From CAVXJN01 sp963773585 (GTDB lineage: Bacteria; Pseudomonadota; Gammaproteobacteria; JASBUN01): a DNA stretch of 64,000 nucleotides. A model generated the notes under the pieces. It made no database searches and had not been told where the DNA came from. It saw nothing but the letters and a program-made list of their open reading frames with translations. Location of the stretch: contig CAVZBR010000004.1 of the NCBI GenBank assembly GCA_963773585.1, forward strand, positions 1-64,000, in the 5' to 3' direction. The translations under genes were made by a program, and so were the position numbers. Shown here piece after piece: positions 33,818 through 41,648 of this stretch. Within the stretch, counting starts at the first letter, position 1; every line of letters begins with the position of its first letter.

Positions 33818-35290
33818 TCAAATGGCCCACTCATGCACGGGCAGGCCGGTGCGCTGTCGCTGGGCGTAGACTTCCGTCAGTGCGCGCATGTCGCGCCCGT
33901 TTCGTTCGACCCAGGCGCGCTGCCACGCGCTGCCCGTCCTGCCGATCCGGACCCGCTGTTCGATGATGCTCAAATAATGCCGGGCATCCTCCGGGTCGGT
34001 TTCCAGCGCGCTTAGTCCGACGCGCGCAAGAGGCAGGAGCTGTTCGAGCAGCAGGCTGCGCAAGCTGCCTTTTTTTTGTTCCAACCATCCCACCGTAGCC
34101 TGTAACCCGTGGCGCGCCGCTGCATAGAAGTTGTCGCGCGCGTCGGTGAATCCGATTTCCTGCTCCGGCGGCTGGTCCATGGTAGCCAGATATTGCACCA
34201 AGCCATAAAAGAACGCCGCATTGGCGATGGCGTCGACCACCGTCGGCCCTGCCGCCATGACACGGTGCTCGATTCGCAAATGCGCCGCGCCTTGCGGGTC
34301 GAACCCGATCAAGGGCCGGTTCCAACGCCAGATTGTTCCGTTGTGCAGTCGCAAGTGATCGAGATGCTCCGAAGGACAATCGAATCGCATCGGCAGCAAC
34401 ACCGGAAAGTGCTGCAGATTTTCCTCGAAGCACTCCAGCAGCGACTCACGGGCGTATCCGGAACCGAAACTCACCCGTCGCAACGGACCGTAGGCCGCGC
34501 CGTCGAAACCGCCCACTTCGACCGCCTGCTCAAACAGCGGAATTCTCGTCTCCTCCCACAAATCGGCGCCGAACAGATATGGCGCATTCCCGGCAACGGC
34601 GACCGTCGCGGCGGATGCAATCAACGAGGCGTTGTAGAACCGCACCGCCTCTGCCGGGCGGACCTGCAAATGCACCTGGAACGAGGTTGTCGCCGATTCC
34701 AACATCACGTCGTGGTGAGTGGTCCGCAGATGTTCCCTGCCGACAATATCGAGCTGCAGTGGTTTGCCCTTGCGCTGACGGAATATTTGTTCGTTGAGCG
34801 CGCGGTATCTTTTCATCCGCGACATATTGGCCAACACGAGCTGGTGCTCGCCGACGCTGGGTAGGATACCGACCATGATCAAACCGGCTCCGAGTTCCTG
34901 GGCCGTCTGGCAACACTGCGCCCAGGTGGTGTCGAGCTCTTGGTGCAGCCGATGCAAAGCATCTCCGCCGAGCCGCTGCGGCTCGACATTGATCTCGATG
35001 TTGAATTGGGAGAGTTCCGGGCTGATCCAGGGAGTTTGCGCGCGCTGCAGAAACACCTCGTTGAGGGCGGCGGGAACGTAGTCCGCATCTACCAGCCACG
35101 CCTCGAGTTCGAATCCGGCGACCCCGCCGCGGTCACAAAAATCCTGCTCCTTGAATCGGGACGCCAGCAATTGCGTTTCCTGGAGCAAACACGACCGGAA
35201 TTGCTCGAAGTCTGCATCGTCGAAATGACTGTGGGTGATTTCCTGCCCCAAAATCCGATCCTGCGCCAAGCCTCGTTGCCGTACCAGCAT
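33818..35290 (-). CDS. GCS2-family glutamate-cysteine ligase-like amidoligase
   Basis: A 490-residue member of the glutamine-synthetase-fold GCS2 group that includes gamma-glutamylcysteine ligases and YbdK-like amide ligases. Visible features are GFELEAWLVD (acidic metal-binding strand), QFNIEINVEPQ, TTSFQVHLQVRP, and a C-terminal Arg-rich helix. It could be a true GshA making gamma-Glu-Cys, but the pairing with an M14 amidohydrolase and the position after murU allow a different peptide-like substrate. It starts 23 bases after murU, so amgK-murU-ligase-M14 looks like one transcript. Confidence 0.82.
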   Translation of the reverse strand: MLVRQRGLAQDRILGQEITHSHFDDADFEQFRSCLLQETQLLASRFKEQDFCDRGGVAGFELEAWLVDADYVPAALNEVFLQRAQTPWISPELSQFNIEINVEPQRLGGDALHRLHQELDTTWAQCCQTAQELGAGLIMVGILPSVGEHQLVLANMSRMKRYRALNEQIFRQRKGKPLQLDIVGREHLRTTHHDVMLESATTSFQVHLQVRPAEAVRFYNASLIASAATVAVAGNAPYLFGADLWEETRIPLFEQAVEVGGFDGAAYGPLRRVSFGSGYARESLLECFEENLQHFPVLLPMRFDCPSEHLDHLRLHNGTIWRWNRPLIGFDPQGAAHLRIEHRVMAAGPTVVDAIANAAFFYGLVQYLATMDQPPEQEIGFTDARDNFYAAARHGLQATVGWLEQKKGSLRSLLLEQLLPLARVGLSALETDPEDARHYLSIIEQRVRIGRTGSAWQRAWVERNGRDMRALTEVYAQRQRTGLPVHEWAI

Positions 35291-35313
35291 AGAAGGCCGC
35301 GGCGCCTTGTCCG

Positions 35314-36003
35314 CTAATGGTGAAAGTTTTCGGCGCTACGTCGTAACTGAAAATCCAGACCTGCCAGCCGTTCGGGCGTACCCACATCAACCCATTTACC
35401 AGTATAGCGCTCGCCACTGACGCGGCCGGCATCCATGGCGGCGCGCAGCAATGGCGCCAACGGGAACCGACCCGCTCGACAACCCTCGAACAACTTCGGG
35501 CTGTAGAGACCTACGCCGCTGAAGGTCAAAGCCGGGGCGTCGCCCGAACTCCGCAACCGATCGCCCGCGAGCACGAAATCGCCCTGACGGTGATGCTCGG
35601 GATTCGCCACCAGCACCAGATGTGCGAGGTCATCGAGGGCGCGTTCGCGCAGTCGTTTGAACGGAAAATCAGTCCAGACATCCCCGTTGACCACAATGAA
35701 CGGCGCGTCACCCAGCAGCGGTAAGGCGTGGAAAATACCGCCGCCGGTTTCCAGAGGCGGATCCCCTTCATGACAGTAGCGGATGCGGACCCCGTATCGG
35801 CTGCCGTCGCCGATGGCCCGCTCGACCTGCACCCCGAGGTGGGACAGATTGATGACGATATCGTCGACCCCGGCTGAGGCCAGCGCCAGCAAATGATATT
35901 CGAGCAAAGGCCGCCCGGCGACCGGCAGCAGCGGTTTGGGCGTGTGATCTGTCAACGGCCTCATGCGCTCGCCGCGTCCCGCGGCCAGGATCATCGCTTT
36001 CAT
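35314..36003 (-). CDS. murU: N-acetylmuramate alpha-1-phosphate uridylyltransferase
   Basis: Makes UDP-MurNAc from MurNAc-1-phosphate in the fosfomycin-insensitive recycling bypass described in Pseudomonas. The 229-residue nucleotidyltransferase has the LAAGRGERMRPLTDHTPKPLLPV signature, the VVNGDVW metal site and a C-terminal YTGKWVDVGTPERL. Other sugar nucleotidyltransferases look alike; the ATGA overlap with amgK makes the MurU call strong. Confidence 0.92.
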   Translation of the reverse strand: MKAMILAAGRGERMRPLTDHTPKPLLPVAGRPLLEYHLLALASAGVDDIVINLSHLGVQVERAIGDGSRYGVRIRYCHEGDPPLETGGGIFHALPLLGDAPFIVVNGDVWTDFPFKRLRERALDDLAHLVLVANPEHHRQGDFVLAGDRLRSSGDAPALTFSGVGLYSPKLFEGCRAGRFPLAPLLRAAMDAGRVSGERYTGKWVDVGTPERLAGLDFQLRRSAENFHH

Positions 36004-36986
36004 GGCGAAGCGGCCTGTTCCGGCAGCGTTTCCAACACTTCGCGCAATGCGGTCAGTTCCGGGTAGCGACCGGCCACGTCGCGCACGTAGGCGAGCGTCC
36101 GGGGGATATCCTGCAGATATCCCGGTTTGCCGTCACGGTGATGCAACCGTGCAAAAATACCGCTCGCTTTCAGATGGCGCTGAACGCCCATGAGGTCGAA
36201 CCAATGCAGAAACCGTTGCGGATCGTCGATGCGCAAAATACCCGCCTGCAGTGCCAGGTCATGAAAACCCAATGCCCACGCTTCGACGCGGGCGCGCGGC
36301 CAAGCGATATAACAATCGCGCAGCAGCGAAACCAGGTCGTATGTTATCGGACCGAGCACCGCATCCTGGAAATCCAACACGCCCGGATTGTGTTGCTCGG
36401 TCACCAGCAGGTTGCGCGAGTGATAGTCGCGATGCACGCACACCTGGGGCTGCTCGAGGGCGTTTGCCACCAGGGCCGCGTCGACTTGAGCCAGCGCCGC
36501 GATCTGCCCGGACCGCGGCCGCCATCGCAGATGACGCTGCAGATACCAGTCGCCGAACAGAGCCAGTTCGCGTCGCAGCAACACCTCGTCGTAAGCTGGA
36601 AGACGGTAGTCTCCGGGGCCACGAGCCTGCAACGTCGACAATGCAGCCAGGGCGTCTCCATACAACTGCTCGACGTTGTGCTCATCCAGTTCGGCCAGAT
36701 ACAGGCGCGTGCCCAAATCGCTCATCAGCACGAACCCGCGGTCGAGATCCTGCTCCAGAATCTCCGGTACGTTGATACCGATGGCAACAAATGCACGCGC
36801 GATGCCGACAAACGGCGCGCAATCCTCCTGAGGCGGCGGCGCGTCCATGACGATCAAGCTGCGCTCTTCGAATTGCAATCGGAAGTATCGGCGGAAGCTC
36901 GCGTCCGAGGATGCGGGCGTCAAATGAAACGGCGGCAAACCGAGCGTATCGAGCCATTCCTGTAGCGTTTCAAGGCGGTCTGTCAC
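36000..36986 (-). CDS. amgK: N-acetylmuramate/N-acetylglucosamine kinase
   Basis: Anomeric sugar kinase of the aminoglycoside-phosphotransferase fold; it feeds MurU. The 328-residue protein has the Brenner-type catalytic loop VCVHRDYHSRNLLV and the metal motif GVLDFQDAVLGPITYDLVSLLRD. It overlaps murU by four bases. In pseudomonads amgK-murU is divergent from lptD with nothing between; here an RND pump pair intervenes. Confidence 0.93.
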   Translation of the reverse strand: MTDRLETLQEWLDTLGLPPFHLTPASSDASFRRYFRLQFEERSLIVMDAPPPQEDCAPFVGIARAFVAIGINVPEILEQDLDRGFVLMSDLGTRLYLAELDEHNVEQLYGDALAALSTLQARGPGDYRLPAYDEVLLRRELALFGDWYLQRHLRWRPRSGQIAALAQVDAALVANALEQPQVCVHRDYHSRNLLVTEQHNPGVLDFQDAVLGPITYDLVSLLRDCYIAWPRARVEAWALGFHDLALQAGILRIDDPQRFLHWFDLMGVQRHLKASGIFARLHHRDGKPGYLQDIPRTLAYVRDVAGRYPELTALREVLETLPEQAASP

Positions 36987-37086
36987 GACGAAATACCGGT
37001 CAGCATGCGGTCGGGCGCGAGCAGTCTAGCGCAACCGCGCGGACTACAACAATGAGCATGCCTCGAACCGAAAGTAAACGCTTCCG

Positions 37087-40000
37087 TCATGAGTTCGAAT
37101 TGCCGGGTTCGGGCTCGGATTCGGGATCGGGTTCGGGGTCGCGCACGCGACAATAGGGCGCTTCCGGCGCGGGTTCAGGTTTACCCAATGCGCGCCGCAA
37201 CCTCGTGCAAACCAGATTACGGCCGTCATCGGCAATCAAGTACAAACATGGCAATACGATCAGAATCAATACCGTCGCGAACAGCAGACCGAAGCCCAGA
37301 CTGACGGCCATCGGTGACAGAAACGCAGTCTGCCCGGTGGCAAAGAAAATCAACGGCGAAATTCCCAGAAACGTGGTGATACTGGTCAGCAGAATGGGGC
37401 GAATGCGCACCCGCCCAGCCTCCACCAAAGCATCGATCCGACCCATGCCTTCGGCTCGCAACCGCTTGGCGAAATCAACCAGAATCAAAGAATCGTTGAC
37501 GACGATCCCGGACAACGCCAACAGGCCGATCAGTGACAGAAACTGGAGATTGTAGCCAAAGATCCCATGGCCAAAAATCACCCCGATGATGCCGAATGGA
37601 ATCGCCAGCATGACCACCAACGGGTCGAGCAGGGACTTGAACAGCGAACCCAGAATCAAAAAAATAATGGCCAGAGAAATGATGCCGGCGCGCGTCATAT
37701 CGCGGAACGATTCATTGGCTTCTTTCTTCTGCCCCAGGAACAACAGCGAATAGTCGCCGCCGTCGTTGACGGCGCCGAATCGCTGCTGCACCTGATCGTT
37801 CACCGTCAACGGCGTTGTCACCTTGTCGTCCACTTCCGCGGTCACCGTCGCCAGGCGGCGCAAGTCTCTGCGATTGATCACGCTGAGTCCGCGGCCGACT
37901 TCGATATCAGCCACTTGGCCCAGATAAACCGCACGTCCGCCGCTCAACGTAATGGGCAAGTCGCGCAGATCGCTGCGCTTGCGGGTCTGCTGATCGTAAA
38001 TTACCCGCACCGGCAGGCGTTCGTCCTCCGATGTGACGTACACCGCTTCCAGTCCGAGAAAACCGGTGCGCACTGCGTCGCTGATTTGCTGCTGGGTAAG
38101 CCCCAGCTCACGCCCCCGATCGTTGAGTGAATAGCGGTACTCGAGTTTTCCCACCTCCATGTCGTGCTGCACGTCGTAGACTCCGGGCAGACTGCGCAGA
38201 AAGCTGGCGATCCGGTCGGCGTGTTGGCGCAACACTTGGCTGCGAGGCCCGGTCACGCCCACCTCGATATCGGTGCCGGATGGCCCACCCTGGGGCCGTA
38301 CGATCGACAACCGCTGGATACCGGGCAGCTCCTGCAGCCGGGTTCGCAGAGCGTTGACGATTGCCTCGGTACTGCGCACGCGGCTGCCGCCGGCATGGAA
38401 ATTCATGCTCACCAACGGTGACACGAACCGTTCGATAAAACCGGAAGCTTTGGCGGCAGAGAGGTTGACCTGCAGCTGCACGTAGCGTGACCCGACCCGG
38501 AAACGATTGAAGTCGATGAAACTGACACCCACGTTGGTGAGCAAAGTGTCGAGTTCATTCGGTTCGATCACGTCCGTTACGGCGCGCTCGGCCTGTTTTG
38601 CCAATCGTGCGGAATCCTCCAAGCTGTAGGTGTTGGGCGCTTCAATATTGACGAAAAACTGGCCGAGCTCGACACGTCCGAAGAGATTGAACGGCAACCG
38701 GGTCTGGGCATAAACCAGCGCGATTGCCAAGACGCAGAACGTGGCGACCGCAACTACATACCGATGGTGCAATGCGTGACGCAACAACACTGTATAGCGT
38801 CGCAACCACGCATTCCAATCTATGCGGGTCTTTCTGCGCGGCTTTCGGACGTGCAGCATTTCCGCGGCATGGGACGGCAGCACCAGGAACGCTTCCGCAA
38901 GTGAGCCGAGCAACGATGCACTGACCACAACCGGTATCACCGCAATGAATACGCCCATGGTGCCGGTAATGGCGAACATCGGCAGGAACGCCGCCACCGT
39001 GGTGGCGGTCGAAGCGACCACGGGCCAGAATACCTCCCGCGTACCGATTTCAGCGGCTTGGCGCGCCGACAAGCCCAACTCCATATGCCGATAGATATTC
39101 TCGTTGACGATGATGGCATCATCGACAATCAGGCCCAGCGCAATCAGAAACGCGAACAAAGACACCATGTTGATGGTGTAGCCAAGGTAGTGCAGCACGA
39201 TTACCGCAATCAGGAATGAAACGGGGATGCCCATGGCGGTAATCAATGCCACGCGAAAATTCAGGAACAGATACAACGAAAACAGCACCAGCATCAGGCC
39301 CACCAATCCGGACGACTTGACCGTGCCGAGCCGATTCTTCACGTACACGGACAGGTCGCTGAAAACCCCGGCGTGGACCCCGGGCGGCAGCTCGGCACGC
39401 AACTGTGCCACCAGTTTGCGAACCGCATCGGAGACGTCGATGGTGGAGGCGTCGGCGGTTTTTGTGACGGTTAGATTGACCGAAGGTTTGCCGTTGAAGC
39501 GCCCTAATGTTTGCGCCTCCTCGAGCCGACGCTGGACGGTCGCAACCTGGCCCAGCAGCAGTTGGCCGCCAGCGGCGTTGGTGCGCAACGGCACGCTGGC
39601 AATGCCCGCCGGGTCCGGTGCGTAGCCTTCGCCGCGCAGCAAGATGTCGCCTTCCTGTGCTTGTAGGGATCCGCCGGGCAGATCCCGCAAATTTTGGCGC
39701 AGCGCTTGCACCACGTCGCTCAGCGCGACCTGGTTGGCGGCCAGCACATCGGGCTTGAGCACGACCCACAACTCCCAATCCCGCTGGCCGGCGACACCGA
39801 CGCTGGCAGTACCGGGAATCGCCTGCAGCCGTCGCTTGATGCGATCGGCAAGGTCGTACAGGTATGGCCGCGAGACGTCGCCGTACAGCGATACGAAAAT
39901 AACCGGAAAGCGGGTTTCCAAGCGTTGTAACTCCGAAGCCTCGGCCTCCTCCGGAAAATCCTTGATCTGGTCCAAACGATTGCGGGCATCACGCATGAAG

Positions 40001-40308
40001 TCGTCGACGTCCGAACCCGGCTTCAACTTGATGGTGACCGTGGACAAACCTTCGTTACTGCTGGACTGGATTTCGTCGATGTCGCTGAGCCCGTCGAATT
40101 CCTCCTCGATCGGCAGCGTCACCTGCTTTTCCACTTCTTCCGGGGGCGCACCTTCGAAGACCGTTGTGATGCGCACGATGTCCTGTTCGACCACCGGAAA
40201 CATCTCTTGGGGCAGGGCGTACCAGGACAGCACGCCGGTGACCAGCACGAACGCCAGCAACAGGTTGACGATCAAACCATTGTTGATGGAAAAGCGAATC
40301 AGCGGCAC
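37087..40308 (-). CDS. RND efflux transporter, inner-membrane permease (AcrB/HAE1 type)
   Basis: Proton-driven exporter of about 1073 residues with the duplicated RND layout: N-terminal helix (SINNGLIVNLLLAFVLVTGVLSWYALP), a large periplasmic loop, a helix cluster with the proton-relay LGLIVDDAIIVNENIYRHMELG, a second half with LALSGIVVNDSLILVDFAKRLRAEG, and a long polar tail. GTG 40308, 7 bases after the adaptor stop, is chosen because similarity begins there. The last residues are an unusual acidic (E/D)-(P/S) repeat. Substrates cannot be read from sequence, and no outer-membrane TolC-like gene is adjacent. Confidence 0.9.
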   Translation of the reverse strand: MPLIRFSINNGLIVNLLLAFVLVTGVLSWYALPQEMFPVVEQDIVRITTVFEGAPPEEVEKQVTLPIEEEFDGLSDIDEIQSSSNEGLSTVTIKLKPGSDVDDFMRDARNRLDQIKDFPEEAEASELQRLETRFPVIFVSLYGDVSRPYLYDLADRIKRRLQAIPGTASVGVAGQRDWELWVVLKPDVLAANQVALSDVVQALRQNLRDLPGGSLQAQEGDILLRGEGYAPDPAGIASVPLRTNAAGGQLLLGQVATVQRRLEEAQTLGRFNGKPSVNLTVTKTADASTIDVSDAVRKLVAQLRAELPPGVHAGVFSDLSVYVKNRLGTVKSSGLVGLMLVLFSLYLFLNFRVALITAMGIPVSFLIAVIVLHYLGYTINMVSLFAFLIALGLIVDDAIIVNENIYRHMELGLSARQAAEIGTREVFWPVVASTATTVAAFLPMFAITGTMGVFIAVIPVVVSASLLGSLAEAFLVLPSHAAEMLHVRKPRRKTRIDWNAWLRRYTVLLRHALHHRYVVAVATFCVLAIALVYAQTRLPFNLFGRVELGQFFVNIEAPNTYSLEDSARLAKQAERAVTDVIEPNELDTLLTNVGVSFIDFNRFRVGSRYVQLQVNLSAAKASGFIERFVSPLVSMNFHAGGSRVRSTEAIVNALRTRLQELPGIQRLSIVRPQGGPSGTDIEVGVTGPRSQVLRQHADRIASFLRSLPGVYDVQHDMEVGKLEYRYSLNDRGRELGLTQQQISDAVRTGFLGLEAVYVTSEDERLPVRVIYDQQTRKRSDLRDLPITLSGGRAVYLGQVADIEVGRGLSVINRRDLRRLATVTAEVDDKVTTPLTVNDQVQQRFGAVNDGGDYSLLFLGQKKEANESFRDMTRAGIISLAIIFLILGSLFKSLLDPLVVMLAIPFGIIGVIFGHGIFGYNLQFLSLIGLLALSGIVVNDSLILVDFAKRLRAEGMGRIDALVEAGRVRIRPILLTSITTFLGISPLIFFATGQTAFLSPMAVSLGFGLLFATVLILIVLPCLYLIADDGRNLVCTRLRRALGKPEPAPEAPYCRVRDPEPDPESEPEPGNSNS
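37106..37141 (+). repeat. (GGNTCG)6 hexamer microsatellite in the permease 3' end
   Basis: Six consecutive hexamers: GGTTCG, GGCTCG, GATTCG, GGATCG, GGTTCG, GGGTCG. On the coding (minus) strand they produce an acidic-proline dipeptide string at the permease C-terminus. Copy-number change would alter the tail in steps of two residues without frameshift. Confidence 0.8.
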
Positions 40309-40315
40309 GACGGCC

Positions 40316-41518
40316 TCATGCCCCCGGTTCCTGCGCCGTGGCAGCAGTGTCGCGCTCCACTTCGACTGCTTGATCGTCGCTGAGTGCCGCGGCGTCCCGC
40401 GCCACCACCTGATCGCCCGGGACGACACCGCCCCGTACCACCTGCAATGTTCCCACCCGCGGCCCCAGCGTCACCTCCACGCGGCGCAGGCGTCCGCCGT
40501 CGACCACGAACACGAACGCCTTGCCTTCGTCGTGCATGATGCCGGCGGCGGGCAACGCGATCACGTCGTGCAACGCCTTCAGCGGCAGTTCGGCGCGCGC
40601 CGTCTGACCGGATTCGACGCCTTCGCCGGGGATTCGAATGCGGATACCGTAGGTAAAGGTGCTCGGGTCCGGGTCGCGCTGCAACGCCACCACCCGCCCC
40701 TCCAGCTGACGGCCGTCGGTCAAGCGTACCGGCACGGTATCGCCGAGTTGCTGGGCCGTGGCCACCGCGCCACGCACCTGCAGATTGAGTTCGAGCTCGG
40801 AAACGTCCACCACCTCGACGGCATCCTGATTCGGCGAGACGTAGTCGCCCTGCTGCACCAGGACCTGGTTCACGACGCCGTCGAAGGGCGCGCGCAAGCG
40901 CGTTCGCGCCAGATTGCGCCGGGCGCCGTCCAACGCTGACTGGCGTAATTGCAGGCGCGCGTCTGCGCTCTGGACGCTGTTCTCCAACTGCGCCAATTCG
41001 CTTTCGAGCTGCAGCAATTGCTGTTGCGCCTCGTCAAGTCGCGAGCGCGACACCAGCGAGCCGGCATCCAGGCGCTGCAGACGTTGCACTTCCCGCGCCT
41101 GTAGATCGCGGTGCCGACGCGCCAACTCCAGCAGCCGGCGGTCCCGCTTGACGGCCTCCCGTTCAATCGACAGTTGTGCTTCGGCCTGCGTCACCGCGTC
41201 GCGCAGGTCGCCATCGTCCAGGCGCACCAAGAGGTCGCCGCGCTGCACCGTCGCGCCGGCTTCCACCGCTCGTTCTGCGACCTGTCCCGAGAGTTCGAAA
41301 CGCAGCCGCGAGCGAAGCCGCGGACTCAAACGGCCGCTGACCGATTCCGTCGGTGCCAGATCGGTGCGCGAAACGCTTGTGGCCTGCACGCGGGCTGGCG
41401 GCTGGGTGCGGCGCTCGGCACTGGGCTGAGGCGCCGTCGCCCGGAGGGTTGCGGCAACGGCCACGGTCACGGCGATCACCAAGACGACCGCAAAACTGGT
41501 TTTGATTCGGGAGGACAC
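40316..41518 (-). CDS. RND efflux periplasmic adaptor (membrane-fusion protein)
   Basis: A 400-residue adaptor with an N-terminal membrane anchor (SFAVVLVIAVTVAVAATL, no lipobox). A barrel-sandwich half-motif follows (ELSGQVAERAVEAGATVQRGDLLVRLDD), then a long alpha-helical hairpin (about 115-195, rich in Glu/Arg/Leu), the second half-motif (TRLRAPFDGVVNQVLVQQGDYVSPN), and C-terminal beta domains. It bridges the permease to an outer-membrane channel encoded elsewhere. The start is GTG 41518; the frame extends upstream into the lptD region without similarity. First gene of the pump operon. Confidence 0.9.
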   Translation of the reverse strand: MSSRIKTSFAVVLVIAVTVAVAATLRATAPQPSAERRTQPPARVQATSVSRTDLAPTESVSGRLSPRLRSRLRFELSGQVAERAVEAGATVQRGDLLVRLDDGDLRDAVTQAEAQLSIEREAVKRDRRLLELARRHRDLQAREVQRLQRLDAGSLVSRSRLDEAQQQLLQLESELAQLENSVQSADARLQLRQSALDGARRNLARTRLRAPFDGVVNQVLVQQGDYVSPNQDAVEVVDVSELELNLQVRGAVATAQQLGDTVPVRLTDGRQLEGRVVALQRDPDPSTFTYGIRIRIPGEGVESGQTARAELPLKALHDVIALPAAGIMHDEGKAFVFVVDGGRLRRVEVTLGPRVGTLQVVRGGVVPGDQVVARDAAALSDDQAVEVERDTAATAQEPGA

Positions 41519-41648
41519 CGGCAAGACCGTGGAACCATTTGAAGGAAATTGAATTCTATGCGATTTTAGCGACCCTGGACCACCAGGGCCGGAACAATGT
41601 CCGCCGCCCGGGTGCGGCACAGACGTCCGCCAACGAGAATTCCAAGAC

